A stretch of 64,000 bases of DNA, taken from positions 1-64,000 of the forward strand of contig JAEWBT010000017.1 of NCBI GenBank assembly GCA_023391015.1, written 5' to 3'. The notes beneath the pieces are model-generated. The model was not told the DNA's origin. It made no database searches and saw only the letters and a program-made list of their open reading frames with translations. The DNA is from Bacteroidota bacterium. Its GTDB lineage: Bacteria; Bacteroidota; Bacteroidia; Chitinophagales; Chitinophagaceae. A program made the position numbers and the translations under genes. Below, piece by piece: positions 26,929-36,039 of the stretch (positions within the stretch are counted from its first letter, which is position 1; each line of letters starts with the position of its first letter).

Positions 26929-28198
26929 GTTTGCCGGTTATGCTTTTGTCTTCGCCGCTGCGCCCGGCCTGGCAAAGGCTCAGGTCTTGTCCACTCAGGA
27001 AAACGCTCCCTACAGCCGCTACGGCATCGGGGAGATTTTTTCCGGCACCTCGGTAGCCCAGCGGGGCGCAGGCGGCGCATCGGTAGCCGTCAGCCAGCCG
27101 TTCTCCATCAACACCGAAAACCCGGCTTCTTACGGCAATCTCAGCCTGACCACCTACGAGGTGGGCGTGGCCGGCAGCCGCCGCAGCGTGGTTTCCGACA
27201 CCCGCAATTATCCCACCGGCTCGGCCACGCTCAGCTACCTGCGACTGGCTTTCCCGGTGTCTAAAAGCGTGGGCATTGCGCTGGGGTTGCAACCCGAAAG
27301 CCGCGTGTATTATCATCTGCTCGATACCGGCAACTACCCGGGGCTGGGGCTGGCGGTGAATGAATATGTGGGCGAGGGCGGATTAAATCAGGGCTTTATC
27401 GGTGTAGGCGGCGGCTACAAAGGCTTTCGCATCGGTGTAAATGTGGGCTATACCTTCGGTACGTTCCGGGATGAAAACAGCCGCTATTTCCCGGAAACCG
27501 ACACCGCCCGCACTTTTGGCGCATCCTTTGGCCAGCGCGTCTCAGTGGGCGGACTTTCCTACAAACTCGGTGCCCAATACACTACCCAACTCAAAGGCCT
27601 GCTGGGCCTGCGCCTGGGCGCCACGGTGCGGCTGAAAAAAGACCTTAAAGCCGAGTCCAATGAACTCTGGACCTCCTTTCGTTATGGAGGAACCAGCGGA
27701 ACGATCATCGACACTGCACTCTACCGGCAGAACGCCACCGGCGACCTGACGTTGCCCATGAGCTACGCCATCGGCGCGCAGCTTTTTTCCGGAAATCAAT
27801 GGGCCGTTACGGCCGATTTTGGTGCAACGCAGTGGAAAGACTACCGCCTGTTGGGCAAAACTGATTCGCTGGCCGACCAAAGCTGGAAGATTGCCGTGGG
27901 CGCGGAATACACGCCTTTAAACACGGTCTCGGCTAAATACCTGCAACGCGTTACCTACCGGCTGGGCTTTGCCTATGGCACCGAACCTTTTTACGTGGGC
28001 GGCGCGCAGCCTTCCACTTTTATGGGCACTGCCGGACTGAGCCTGCCGTTCCGCCGAAGCACCGACCGCATTCACCTGGCCGTGGAAGTGGGCCGCCGGA
28101 CGTCTGCTGCTTCGTTTTCGTTGCGCGAGAATTTTACCCGTTTGCTCGTAGGCATCTCGCTGAACGACCGCTGGTTTGTGAAGCGCCGCTATGATTAA
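26906..28198 (+). CDS. outer-membrane beta-barrel protein
   Basis: 430 residues. A signal peptide ends in GLAKAQ, then ENAPYSRYGIGEIFSGTSVAQRG, a start shared by Bacteroidota barrel proteins encoded next to coaX. The rest is alternating aromatic/Gly beta-strands (SFGQRVSVGGLSYKLGAQY, NQWAVTADFGATQWKDYRL) and ends with strands NFTRLLVGISLNDRWFVKRRYD. It is predicted to be in the outer membrane, possibly a channel or assembly factor; no specific function can be given. The start overlaps the end of coaX by 23 bp, supporting coupled expression with coaX and probably lptC, 147 bp further on. Confidence 0.8.
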   Translation: MRLTCLFKFAGYAFVFAAAPGLAKAQVLSTQENAPYSRYGIGEIFSGTSVAQRGAGGASVAVSQPFSINTENPASYGNLSLTTYEVGVAGSRRSVVSDTRNYPTGSATLSYLRLAFPVSKSVGIALGLQPESRVYYHLLDTGNYPGLGLAVNEYVGEGGLNQGFIGVGGGYKGFRIGVNVGYTFGTFRDENSRYFPETDTARTFGASFGQRVSVGGLSYKLGAQYTTQLKGLLGLRLGATVRLKKDLKAESNELWTSFRYGGTSGTIIDTALYRQNATGDLTLPMSYAIGAQLFSGNQWAVTADFGATQWKDYRLLGKTDSLADQSWKIAVGAEYTPLNTVSAKYLQRVTYRLGFAYGTEPFYVGGAQPSTFMGTAGLSLPFRRSTDRIHLAVEVGRRTSAASFSLRENFTRLLVGISLNDRWFVKRRYD

Positions 28199-28240
28199 TG
28201 GAAACTTCGTTTCGGGAAGCGGTCTCTCCTTAAAGAAGCA

Positions 28241-28323
28241 GCCCTTCGGCAAGCTCAGGGAGACACTTATTATGTCATATATATCAATTAGAATATGAGT
28301 GTCAGGCTGAGCTTGTCGAAGCC
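28241..28323. repeat. inverted repeat of the CTTCGACAAGCTCAG family
   Basis: The left arm 28241-28266 (core CTTCGGCAAGCTCAGG) and right arm 28299-28323 (core TGAGCTTGTCGAAG) pair with few mismatches around an AT-rich loop. Half-copies of the same motif flank the IS elements at 40071-40705 and 52598-52613. Confidence 0.7.
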
Positions 28324-28345
28324 TTTTTAATCTAGGATTCCCGTT

Positions 28346-28903
28346 ATGATTAAGAAAAGCCGGACCCTCCTTCCTATCCTCTTCCTATTGACGCTTTCCT
28401 GCCGCAACAGCATGGAGGAAATCGCTGCCTTGTCTGACAAAAATTTCGGTCGGGAAGAGCGGGCCAAAGACGTAACCATCATCTACAGTAGCGACGGTAA
28501 GGTGGAAGCACAGCTTCACGCCGCCGAATTCGTGCGACTGGAACGCGCCCGCCCGCCCTACACCGATGCCCAGGGCGGCGTTCAGATTCAGATCTTCGAC
28601 AGCACCGGTGGCATACAGACGACCGTTACCTCGCGCTACGCCCGCTGGTATGAAACCAAAGGAAACGTGTTGCTGCGCGACAGTGTGCGGGTGAAAAACG
28701 AAAAAGGCGAAGAACTCCTCACCGATGAACTCATCTGGAGCGAAGCAGAAAAGAAATTCTTTACCGAAAAGCCGGTACAGATTAACACCCTGACCCAAAC
28801 CCTTTCCGGAAAAGGGCTGGAAGCCGACCAAACTTTTTCCAACTACCGCATTGTAGAGCTGACCGGTGCCGTGCGGGTGGATAAAGATCAGGTGCCGGAA
28901 TAA
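28346..28903 (+). CDS. lptC: LPS export ABC transporter periplasmic protein LptC
   Basis: 185 residues. The signal peptide with lipobox LLTLSC suggests a lipoprotein form. The body fits the LptC beta-jellyroll: IIYSSDGKVEAQLHAAEFVRLE, TTVTSRYARWYETKGNVLLRDSVRVKN, and ELIWSEAEKKFFTEKPVQI, with GKGLEADQTFSNYRIVELTGAV as the closing strands. LptC receives lipopolysaccharide from LptBFG and passes it to LptA across the periplasm. Here it is preceded by coaX and an outer-membrane protein gene, a usual Bacteroidota neighbourhood. The inverted repeat at 28241-28323 lies directly upstream. Confidence 0.9.
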   Translation: MIKKSRTLLPILFLLTLSCRNSMEEIAALSDKNFGREERAKDVTIIYSSDGKVEAQLHAAEFVRLERARPPYTDAQGGVQIQIFDSTGGIQTTVTSRYARWYETKGNVLLRDSVRVKNEKGEELLTDELIWSEAEKKFFTEKPVQINTLTQTLSGKGLEADQTFSNYRIVELTGAVRVDKDQVPE

Positions 28904-29002
28904 GATCGGGGTAAGGTTGTCTTGAAGGCAAGCCCTTGGAGCGGTGGGATGCGCCAAGTGTCCTTTCCCAATTGTAAAACCACACGAAATTTCCGGAAAT
29001 TA

Positions 29003-30181
29003 TCACAACACCTGCACGATCAGAAACTTCAGGTATTGGGTTGCCGGGATGCCCCAAACGATGGGGTGGTCGGCGGATTGGGTTTGCCAGCACACCTGTC
29101 GCAGCGTCCGGCGCGCGTCTTTGGCGGCCATGCGGATGGTATTCAGAAACATTTCCGGGTCCACCAGATGCGTGCAAGAAGAGGTTACCAAAAAACCGCC
29201 CGGATTCACCAGCTTCATGCCCCGCAGGTTAATCTCTTTATAACCGGTAATGGCCTTTTGTATCGTTTCGCGGCTTTTGGTAAAGGCCGGTGGGTCCAGC
29301 ATCACTACATCGTATTGGCGGCCTTCCTTTCCCCAGCTTTTCAACACATCAAACGCATTGGCGGCCTCGAATTTCACCACATCAGCCAGCCCGTTCAGTT
29401 CTGCATTCCTGTTGGCCTGCCGCACGGCGTCTTCCGAAATATCCAACCCCAAAACGCTTTTGGCACCATAGTGCGCGGCGTGGATTTCAAACGTGCCGGT
29501 ATAAGTAAAGGCGCCCAGCACATCGGCACCGCGAACAATATTCTGAATGGCGCGGCGGTTGTCTTGCTGGTCGAGAAAGTAGCCGGTTTTCTGGCCCGTT
29601 TCCAGGTTTACGTGGAAGCGAAGGCCATTTTCGCTGATGATGATATTGGGGTCAAAAGGCGCGGTAAGCGGCCCTTTTTGCTGGGGCAGCCCTTCCAGCG
29701 AGCGCACGGGCACATCGTTGCGCTCCATGATGCCGGCAGGTTGAAAGATTTTTTGAAGCGCTTCTACGATGGCCGGTTTCCAAATGTCTATGCCCAGCGC
29801 CAGCGTTTGCAGGGAGAAATAATCGCCGAATTTGTCGATGATGAGGGCAGGCAGACCGTCGGCCTCGCCAAAGATGAGGCGGCAGTTTTCGGTGTAGCCC
29901 AGCTGCTGCCGGTACTTCCAGGCCGCCTCTATTTTCCGGAAAAAGAAATCGGCGTTGATGTCTTCTGTGCGGTTGCGGGTCAGCAGGCGCACTTCAATCT
30001 GAGAAGCCGGGTTGTAATAACCTTTGCCCACGAAAGAGCCGTTGGAGGAAAGTACTTCCACGATGTCGCCGGGCGCGGCATCGCCTTCGCGGGTGTTGAT
30101 TTCGTTGGAAAAAATCCAGGGATGACCGTTGGCGATGCGGTCGGTAATTTTTTTGCGCAGGAAAAAACGGGCGGCAGTCAT
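29003..30181 (-). CDS. rlmI: class I SAM-dependent rRNA methyltransferase (RlmI/YccW-like)
   Basis: About 392 residues from MTAARFFLRKKITDRIANGHPWIF. Residues 1-80 are a PUA RNA-binding domain, with HPWIFSNEI and GDIVEVLSSNGSFVGKGYYNP as its hallmarks. Then come the RNA-binding extension and the methyltransferase: DVLGAFTYTGTFEIHAAHYGA (SAM site), VLGLDISEDAVRQANRNAEL, VVMLDPPAFTKS (the NPPF-like motif IV), and TSSCTHLV with the catalytic-type Cys. RlmI makes m5C in 23S rRNA (C1962 in E. coli); the exact target here is inferred. The 117-bp in-frame extension to 30298 encodes repetitive S/N/A residues and is rejected. Converges on lptC. Confidence 0.88.
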   Translation of the reverse strand: MTAARFFLRKKITDRIANGHPWIFSNEINTREGDAAPGDIVEVLSSNGSFVGKGYYNPASQIEVRLLTRNRTEDINADFFFRKIEAAWKYRQQLGYTENCRLIFGEADGLPALIIDKFGDYFSLQTLALGIDIWKPAIVEALQKIFQPAGIMERNDVPVRSLEGLPQQKGPLTAPFDPNIIISENGLRFHVNLETGQKTGYFLDQQDNRRAIQNIVRGADVLGAFTYTGTFEIHAAHYGAKSVLGLDISEDAVRQANRNAELNGLADVVKFEAANAFDVLKSWGKEGRQYDVVMLDPPAFTKSRETIQKAITGYKEINLRGMKLVNPGGFLVTSSCTHLVDPEMFLNTIRMAAKDARRTLRQVCWQTQSADHPIVWGIPATQYLKFLIVQVL

Positions 30182-30290
30182 GGGGCGCGAAAGTAAGAAG
30201 CGCTGCGCGTTGGATGCTGACGCTGTTGGAAGCTCTGCGTTGGAGGCATTGCCGTTGGAAATGTTGGAGCCTTCGGCGTTGGATAATATG

Positions 30291-30332
30291 TTATCCACTA
30301 TCCACTATCGTCTTTTTACTTTTGTCTCTAAA
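30291..30332. repeat. heptanucleotide tract upstream of the ECF sigma gene
   Basis: Six units: TTATCCA, CTATCCA, CTATCGT, CTTTTTA, CTTTTGT, CTCTAAA, with the pyrimidine-rich strand as the sigma gene coding strand. They end 59 bp before its start. Confidence 0.75.
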
Positions 30333-30391
30333 GGGGCCCAACCCTTTTCCCGCAAAGCGCCGTCTATAAGGGTGCTTAAGCTTCTATTCTT

Positions 30392-30967
30392 TTGTCTATC
30401 GCCTTGACTTATACCGCAACTGCACAGACGAGCGAGTTGGAAGACCTGATTCAGGGCTGCGTTCGTAATGACCGCACGGCTCAGGAAAAGGTTTACCGGC
30501 TGTTCTATGGCCGGTTGATGTCGCTCGTCCGGCAATATATTGATCAGCAGGAAGTCGCCGAGGAAATCCTGAACAACGGCTTTTTACGCGGTTTCCAGAA
30601 GATTACGCTCTACAATTTCCAAGGCTCTTTTGAAGGCTGGCTCCGCAAAATCGTGTTCCGGGCTGTGTGCGACTATGTAAAAACCGCTGATAAACCAGGT
30701 ACGCAGGTGGCACTGACGGAAACCCACGAATACGTGTCGCGGGAAGATGCGAGCCGGCTGGAATACGACGAGCTGATGCAGATGGTTCAGGCGTTGCCCC
30801 TGGCAACGCGCAGCGTTTTTATTATGTATGTGATGGAAGGATTTAATCACCGCGAAATCGGGGAAGCGCTGGGCATTAGTGCCGGCACGTCTAAATGGCA
30901 CCTTTCGGAAGGCCGGCGACTGCTTCGGGAACGCATTGAAGGGTTGGATCTTCATTTAAAACAGTAA
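30392..30967 (+). CDS. ECF-type RNA polymerase sigma factor
   Basis: 191 residues. Region 2 (residues ~18-85): RNDRTAQEKVYRLFYGRLMSLVRQYI, then FLRGFQKITLYNFQGSFEGWLRKIVFR. Region 4 (~125-180): ALPLATRSVFIMYVMEGFNHREIGEALGISAGTSKWHLSEGR is the helix-turn-helix that reads the -35 element. No region 3, as usual in ECF factors. The start is TTG at 30392, as no suitable ATG exists upstream of region 2. It is 17 bp before the inner-membrane/barrel fusion gene, which by position is likely its partner anti-sigma. Confidence 0.88.
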   Translation: MSIALTYTATAQTSELEDLIQGCVRNDRTAQEKVYRLFYGRLMSLVRQYIDQQEVAEEILNNGFLRGFQKITLYNFQGSFEGWLRKIVFRAVCDYVKTADKPGTQVALTETHEYVSREDASRLEYDELMQMVQALPLATRSVFIMYVMEGFNHREIGEALGISAGTSKWHLSEGRRLLRERIEGLDLHLKQ

Positions 30968-30983
30968 AAAATTTATCCGCACT

Positions 30984-32717
30984 ATGGATAATAAGAAAAT
31001 AAGCATTGATGAGTTGTTCCGGCAGCGGCCCGGCGAGCGCCCCGTTGCGCCACCGCCCGGTGCGTGGTCGCGAATGGAAGGGCTGCTGGATGCCAAGATG
31101 CCTGTGGGCGTAGCGCCTGCGGTGGCGCGACGGCCCTCACGTGGTTGGGCATTCCTGTTGCTGGGCGTGCTGGTGGCGGGGAGCGGCAGCTTTATTTACA
31201 ACCAAGCACACCAAAGCAAAACGCCGGTGGTTGGGAATGCTAACACGGTGGTAAATACAACTGCGCCATTTGGTACTCCTGTTCAAACTTCAGCGGCAAA
31301 GCCGCTTGCTAAAACGGTTTCAACGCCACCCAAGCTTTCCAAAAAAACGCCGGAAAACAGCAGGGCCATTGCAGCTGTTACGCCTAAAAAGGGCCAACCG
31401 GTTTCCGGAAAAATTGAGGCTACGCCTGCAATTTCCGGAAATCAAACGGCTCCTTCTCAAAGTGTAAGGCCGCACAGCGTTGAAACGCCTGTGGTGAAAC
31501 AAAGCGAGTCGAAGGCACTTGCTGGTTTGAATTTATCCCCAAAAACGCCGGCTCCGATCGCACCCGCAACGCCGGTTGCGATTCCGGAAATTTCCCCAAA
31601 TCCAGCGCCTGTAATCGTTCACGAAGCGGTTGCGCCACTGACAGCCGTGGCAAGCCGGTTGAATGCGTTTTTTTCCGGAAAAGTGGTGAATCCGATGGCT
31701 GCGTCGCGGGTTGAGGCCTACCTCGCACAGTGGGCGGCGGGACCGGATGCCCATCCAAAAGCGCAGGGCTGGTCGGCTAAAACACCAAATGGCAGCTTGG
31801 TAGCACAAGGAAATGCTCAAAAAGAGGCTCCAGCACAAAGCGCTATCATTCCGGAAAATCCTCAGACCGGAATTGCTCCAAGCCAAACCCCGATTGTTGC
31901 GCAGGCACCTGCTGCCCAATCGCCCGTGATCGTAACCACAGCTGCTACACCAGAGCAAAAGATAGAGGCGGCTATAGAAGACTTGCAGCAAGCGCGCTTT
32001 TCATTTGGCTTGCTGGCGGGCATCAACAGCTCGCTGGGCGGTGGCTCCGGTGCGTTGCAGGGATTGCATGCCGGTATGATGGGCATCTTGGCGCTGAGCG
32101 AAAAATGGAGTCTGGGCGCGGAGTTGCGCTATGCCTTCCGGCTGAATAACAGTATGGATTTAAAAGACGATTACTATTCCGGAAAAGTCATCAACGAGGC
32201 AACCATTAGCCGTAATGGGAAGGCCTACAATGCCGTTCGCTACGAAATCGACTCGATGCTGAGCCGGTATAGTTTCCCATCCTACCAAAGTTTGGAATTG
32301 CCGCTGCAAGTGCGTTATAACCACAACCGGTTCTCCTTTTATGGAGGTCCGAGTGTGGCGTTCCATTTTGCGCCCGCCGTTACCAAAACCAATACCCGCA
32401 TCGGCACCATTAGTCGCTTCGATACGCTGGACGCAGCCCTGCCGTTACCCACGCTGCCGTCGCGCGCTTCCGACGTGACGACTGATGATTTTGGCAGCCG
32501 TTTCAGCCTGGGCTATAATGTTGGAGCACAGTACCGCATTATGCCGGCGCTGCACCTGGATCTGCGGCTTTCGCAGGCCTTGTGGGACAATCAACAAGGA
32601 CGCAGTGCGGGTTCGCGCCGCGTTTCGGAAACCTACCTGCACATTCCTTCCGTGCAGCTTTCGGTAGGGTATTTCTGGAGCGAGAAAAGCAGCAAAAAAG
32701 AAAAGCCGAAAAAGTAA
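30984..32717 (+). CDS. putative anti-sigma / outer-membrane barrel fusion protein
   Basis: 577 residues with four parts. Residues 1-50 are cytoplasmic and start MDNKKISIDELFRQRPGERP, like the N-terminus of ECF anti-sigma partners. A single transmembrane helix lies at ~50-68 (GWAFLLLGVLVAGSGSFIY). Residues ~70-330 are a Pro/Ala/Thr/Lys-rich linker with SGK and SGN repeats. Residues ~335-577 form a beta-barrel-like domain (FSFGLLAGINSSLGGG ... LRYAFRLNNS, ending LSVGYFWSEK). The linker is long enough to span the periplasm. The gene follows the sigma factor by 17 bp. Inferred role: carries a signal from the outer membrane to the sigma factor; a binding pair is not proven. Confidence 0.65.
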   Translation: MDNKKISIDELFRQRPGERPVAPPPGAWSRMEGLLDAKMPVGVAPAVARRPSRGWAFLLLGVLVAGSGSFIYNQAHQSKTPVVGNANTVVNTTAPFGTPVQTSAAKPLAKTVSTPPKLSKKTPENSRAIAAVTPKKGQPVSGKIEATPAISGNQTAPSQSVRPHSVETPVVKQSESKALAGLNLSPKTPAPIAPATPVAIPEISPNPAPVIVHEAVAPLTAVASRLNAFFSGKVVNPMAASRVEAYLAQWAAGPDAHPKAQGWSAKTPNGSLVAQGNAQKEAPAQSAIIPENPQTGIAPSQTPIVAQAPAAQSPVIVTTAATPEQKIEAAIEDLQQARFSFGLLAGINSSLGGGSGALQGLHAGMMGILALSEKWSLGAELRYAFRLNNSMDLKDDYYSGKVINEATISRNGKAYNAVRYEIDSMLSRYSFPSYQSLELPLQVRYNHNRFSFYGGPSVAFHFAPAVTKTNTRIGTISRFDTLDAALPLPTLPSRASDVTTDDFGSRFSLGYNVGAQYRIMPALHLDLRLSQALWDNQQGRSAGSRRVSETYLHIPSVQLSVGYFWSEKSSKKEKPKK

Positions 32718-32738
32718 GAAGTTGGTTAGAAAAAGAAG

Positions 32739-32767
32739 ATGCGCCGGTTCAAAGCCGGCGCATTTTT
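32739..32767 (+). terminator. rho-independent terminator of the sigma/anti-sigma pair
   Basis: ATGCGCCGG and CCGGCGCAT form a perfect 9-bp stem followed by TTTTT. Confidence 0.85.
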
Positions 32768-32898
32768 GGCTTAATATGGGGCCTGATTTCCGGAAATAGA
32801 TTACTTTGGCAGGCAGATTTAAAACCCTTAGACCCCTTGTAAGCGTTGTTGGCAAGGTTGTAGTAAATACGTGATTATCTTTCTTAAGTAAAGCTTTT

Positions 32899-33375
32899 AT
32901 GTTCTCCCGGTTTCTTTCCTTTCTCTGTATCGCTGCGCTCTTTGGATTCTCGGCATGTAAATCATCTAAAAAACCACTTGCGCTCAACGAAAAAGTGCTT
33001 TCCTCGCCCGCTGGCTCGCCTATCTGGTATGCCAATGATAATATCCTGAGTAAAGGCAAAAAAGGGATTGTTCTCTACAGCAATCCAACTTTATTCCGGG
33101 CCAATAGCAGCAGCACAAGTGCCGGCGCTTACGGTTTGCGCTTTTCGCCTACTACATTGCTGGAAATGACCCGTTTCCCGGCGATGGATACTACGCTGGA
33201 TATGGCAGTGGTAAAACCGGAGGCTGTGAACGCACCCTATTATTTTGTATCCGCCAAAGGCCGTCGGACGCTTGGCATCTGGCAGCCGGATGGTTACCGG
33301 ATTTATCTGGTTCACCGCTTTATTGCTTTTAAAGACAAAAGCGGCTACATCGTAGAGTTTATCCAACTTCAATAG
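32899..33375 (+). CDS. putative lipoprotein
   Basis: 158 residues. Signal peptide with lipobox GFSAC, then KSSKKPLALNEKV. The mature part contains WYANDNILSKGKKGIVLYSNP and YGLRFSPTTLLEMTR; no known domain recognised. Expressed alone between two terminators, with a TATCTTTC element 16 bp before the ATG. Function unknown. Confidence 0.7.
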   Translation: MFSRFLSFLCIAALFGFSACKSSKKPLALNEKVLSSPAGSPIWYANDNILSKGKKGIVLYSNPTLFRANSSSTSAGAYGLRFSPTTLLEMTRFPAMDTTLDMAVVKPEAVNAPYYFVSAKGRRTLGIWQPDGYRIYLVHRFIAFKDKSGYIVEFIQLQ

Positions 33376-33380
33376 CACCC

Positions 33381-33412
33381 AAAAAAGCACCGCTGCAAAC
33401 GGTGCTTTTTTT
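33381..33412 (+). terminator. rho-independent terminator of the lipoprotein gene
   Basis: AAAAAAGCACCG and CGGTGCTTTTTTT around CTGCAAA, beginning 6 bp after the stop. Confidence 0.85.
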
Positions 33413-33516
33413 GTGAGAATATTTTCTGGAAATATATGTTCTGGAACAGAGGCTAGCGGGCTTCTTTTTGCTTTTCTCCCAAAATCTGTGCGAAAAACCG
33501 GCTGAATTTAAAAAGC

Positions 33517-34098
33517 TCAAATTCCAATATTGCTCCGGAAAATTTTGACTGCAATGGCCAGCAAAATCACCCCGAAAAATTTCCGCACTACGGCAATGCC
33601 GTTTGGCCCCAGCCAGCGCTCTAAAGTACTGAGCGAGCGCAGTGCGATGTAAACAATCACTAGGTTAATCAGAATACCGAGGATAATATTATAAACGTGA
33701 ACCGTGGCGCGGAACGACATAATCGTTGTCAGTGTGCCGCTACCCGCGATAATGGGGAAGGCAATGGGAACGATATTTCCGGAACGGGTGGCGGTGTCGG
33801 CGCGAAACAGGTCATGACCCAGCACCATTTCCAGCGCGAGCAGAAAAATCACAATCGACCCGGCGATGGCAAAAGAGCTGATGTCGATGCCCATAAAGCC
33901 CAGCACTTTGTCGCCCACAATCAAAAACAAAATCATCAGCATGCCGGAAACCAAAGTGGCCATGCCGGCATGGATATCGCCCATCTTGCTTCGAAGCGAA
34001 ATGAGGATGGGCACGGAGCCCAGAATGTCAATAACGGCCAGCAGCGTGAGTGTCACGGTGAGCAATGGGCCAAGGGCGATGTTTTCGAGTCCGTCCAT
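33517..34098 (-). CDS. MarC family integral membrane protein
   Basis: 193 residues with six predicted membrane helices. TLTLLAVIDILGSVPILISL at the N-terminus, FGHDL-like GHDLFRADTATRSGNIVPIAFPIIAGSGTLTTIM and the C-terminal AIAVKIFRSNIGI all match the MarC family (UPF0056). The role is unresolved: early links to multiple antibiotic resistance were not upheld. Divergent from pepT with 57 bp between start codons. Confidence 0.85.
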   Translation of the reverse strand: MDGLENIALGPLLTVTLTLLAVIDILGSVPILISLRSKMGDIHAGMATLVSGMLMILFLIVGDKVLGFMGIDISSFAIAGSIVIFLLALEMVLGHDLFRADTATRSGNIVPIAFPIIAGSGTLTTIMSFRATVHVYNIILGILINLVIVYIALRSLSTLERWLGPNGIAVVRKFFGVILLAIAVKIFRSNIGI

Positions 34099-34126
34099 AC
34101 GGCAAAATTAGCCCGTCTGAAAGCCG

Positions 34127-34134
34127 TAAATTTG
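34127..34134 (+). promoter_or_regulatory. -7 promoter element TAAATTTG
   Basis: A perfect TAnnTTTG followed by C, 21 bp before the pepT ATG and within the marC-pepT divergent intergenic region. Confidence 0.5.
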
Positions 34135-34155
34135 CGCCGTTCCTAAAAATCTCTG

Positions 34156-35409
34156 ATGGCTTTACCAAAATATAACTCCCGCGTGGCCGAACGGCTGATG
34201 CGTTATGCGCAGATTGATACCCAGAGCGACCCGGCGTCCGAAACCCAGCCATCCACCGAAAAGCAAAAAAACCTCAGCCGATTGCTGGTGGAGGAACTGA
34301 AAGAATTGGGTATTGCGGATGCCGAACTGGATGAAAACGGTTATGTGTATGCTACTATTGCGGTGAGCGAAGGGGTAGATGCACCCACGGTTTGCTTTTG
34401 TGCGCATGTAGACACCTCGCCCGACAGCAGCGGCAAAGATGTAAAGCCCATCGTCCATAAAAATTATCAGGGTCAGGATCTGGTATTGCCGGACGACAAC
34501 TCCATCGTTATCACCACTGAGAACCACCCGTATTTAAAAGAGCGCATCGGCGACGACATTATCACCGCTTCCGGAAAAACGCTTCTCGGAGCCGACGACA
34601 AAGCGGGCGTAGCGGTAATTATGGACGCAGCGGCCTACCTGATGGAAAACCCGGAATCCAAGCGCTGCAACATCCGGATTTTATTTACCCCCGATGAGGA
34701 AATTGGCCGGGGCGTAGCGGCTGTAAACATGGAAAAGCTGGGGGCTGATTTTGGCTACACGCTGGACGGCGGCGAGCGCGGCCATCTGGAAGGGGAAACC
34801 TTTTCTGCTGATGCCGTAACGGTAACGTTTTACGGCGTTTCGGCACACCCCGGCTACGCGAAGGGCAAGCTGGTGAGTGCCATCAAAGCGGCAGCGCACT
34901 TTATAGATGCCCTGCCCAAAAATGACTGGAGTCCGGAAACCACCGAAGGCTACGAAGGTTTTGTGCACCCGACCGGTATTTCCGGAACGATTGAAAAAGC
35001 GACCGTGAGCTTTATCATCCGCGATTTTGACACCGAAGGACTGCTGCAACACGAAGCAAAGCTGCAGGAAATCCTGGCCGAAAGCGTGAAAGCGTTTCCC
35101 GGCTGCACCGCCGATTTTGAAGTGCAGGAGCAATACCGCAATATGAAAACGGTTCTGGACGAGCAGCCACACGTAATGGATTTTGCCGAAAAAGCGTACC
35201 GGAAAGCCGGGTTGGAACCCGTGCGTATGAATGTTCGCGGCGGCACAGATGGCAGTCGGCTGTCGTTTATGGGATTGCCGTGCCCCAACATCTTCACTGG
35301 CGAAATGGGTATCCATTCCCGTCAGGAATACGTGAGTATTCAGGATATGGAAAAAGCAGTGGAAGTGTGCGTGAACCTCGCAGCGCTGGTGGCCGAAGAA
35401 GGCCGGTAA
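34156..35409 (+). CDS. pepT: peptidase T (aminotripeptidase)
   Basis: 417 residues, the usual length. It is M20 family with metal-binding CFCAHVDTSPDSS (His, Asp), GADDKAGVAVIMDAA, FTPDEEIGRG (Glu pair), TLDGGERG, and C-terminal EMGIHSRQEYVS (His). It removes N-terminal residues from tripeptides using two zinc ions. DUF1573 follows 25 bp downstream on the same strand. Confidence 0.95.
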   Translation: MALPKYNSRVAERLMRYAQIDTQSDPASETQPSTEKQKNLSRLLVEELKELGIADAELDENGYVYATIAVSEGVDAPTVCFCAHVDTSPDSSGKDVKPIVHKNYQGQDLVLPDDNSIVITTENHPYLKERIGDDIITASGKTLLGADDKAGVAVIMDAAAYLMENPESKRCNIRILFTPDEEIGRGVAAVNMEKLGADFGYTLDGGERGHLEGETFSADAVTVTFYGVSAHPGYAKGKLVSAIKAAAHFIDALPKNDWSPETTEGYEGFVHPTGISGTIEKATVSFIIRDFDTEGLLQHEAKLQEILAESVKAFPGCTADFEVQEQYRNMKTVLDEQPHVMDFAEKAYRKAGLEPVRMNVRGGTDGSRLSFMGLPCPNIFTGEMGIHSRQEYVSIQDMEKAVEVCVNLAALVAEEGR

Positions 35410-35434
35410 GTATTTGTAAACCAAAAAGAAAATC

Positions 35435-35920
35435 ATGAAGAAACCCAATCCTTTACACACCGTTTTGCTGGCCCTGGCCGCCTTGTCGCTGGTGGTCATT
35501 GCGGTGATAGAAGTTTCCGGTGTCAGCACCACAGCACTTTTCAACAAGCGCGACCCGAAGGCAGAAGCCCTTGCCGCCAGGCCGGTTGAAACCCCCAGAA
35601 CCGTTATTGTGTTTGATGAAGTTTTTCATTCTTTCGGAAAAGTTCAGAATGGCGAAACCGTATCGCATGTATTCCGTTTTCAAAACATCGGCGATAAGCC
35701 CTTGATTATTACAAAGGTGGAAGCCGGTTGTGGCTGTACGGCACCTTCTTATCCGACCGAGCCGGTAGCACCCGGCCAATCCGGCGAGATTACCGTTGCT
35801 TTCAACAGCACTAACCGCGCTGGCTTTCAGGAGAAAAGCGTTACCGTTTTCAGCAATGCCGCGGACCGGGAAATCAAGTTGAGCTTTGATGCCGATGTGA
35901 GCCCGGATGTGTATCAGTAG
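35435..35920 (+). CDS. DUF1573 domain-containing exported protein
   Basis: 161 residues. A hydrophobic anchor or uncleaved signal sequence lies at residues ~9-30, followed by a DUF1573 domain (~60-155): FDEVFHSFGKVQNGETVSHVFRFQNIGD, then VEAGCGCTAPSYPTEPVAPG. The CGCT motif is diagnostic. The fold is Ig-like (ASH/MSP). Abundant in Bacteroidota, role unknown. Likely co-transcribed with pepT. Confidence 0.88.
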   Translation: MKKPNPLHTVLLALAALSLVVIAVIEVSGVSTTALFNKRDPKAEALAARPVETPRTVIVFDEVFHSFGKVQNGETVSHVFRFQNIGDKPLIITKVEAGCGCTAPSYPTEPVAPGQSGEITVAFNSTNRAGFQEKSVTVFSNAADREIKLSFDADVSPDVYQ

Positions 35921-36000
35921 TTGTGGAGAAGGGTTGAGAAGGTTTACTTCCTTTCCAAAAAGCGCTTTTTTGGATATGGATTTCATAAGCCTCCGCGCCA

Positions 36001-36035
36001 TTCCCTTTTATCTTTTGTCTTTGGTCTCAGGTTGT
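36001..36035. repeat. heptanucleotide tract upstream of the UbiA-like gene
   Basis: Five units: TTCCCTT, TTATCTT, TTGTCTT, TGGTCTC, AGGTTGT, ending 4 bp before the TTG start codon. Contains TATCTTTTG, close to a TAnnTTTG -7 element. Confidence 0.7.
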
Positions 36036-36039
36036 TGCC

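Noticed and set aside
28922..30196. Long open frame antisense to the rlmI-like gene
   Set aside because: The methyltransferase motifs are on the minus strand; the plus frame shows no domain.
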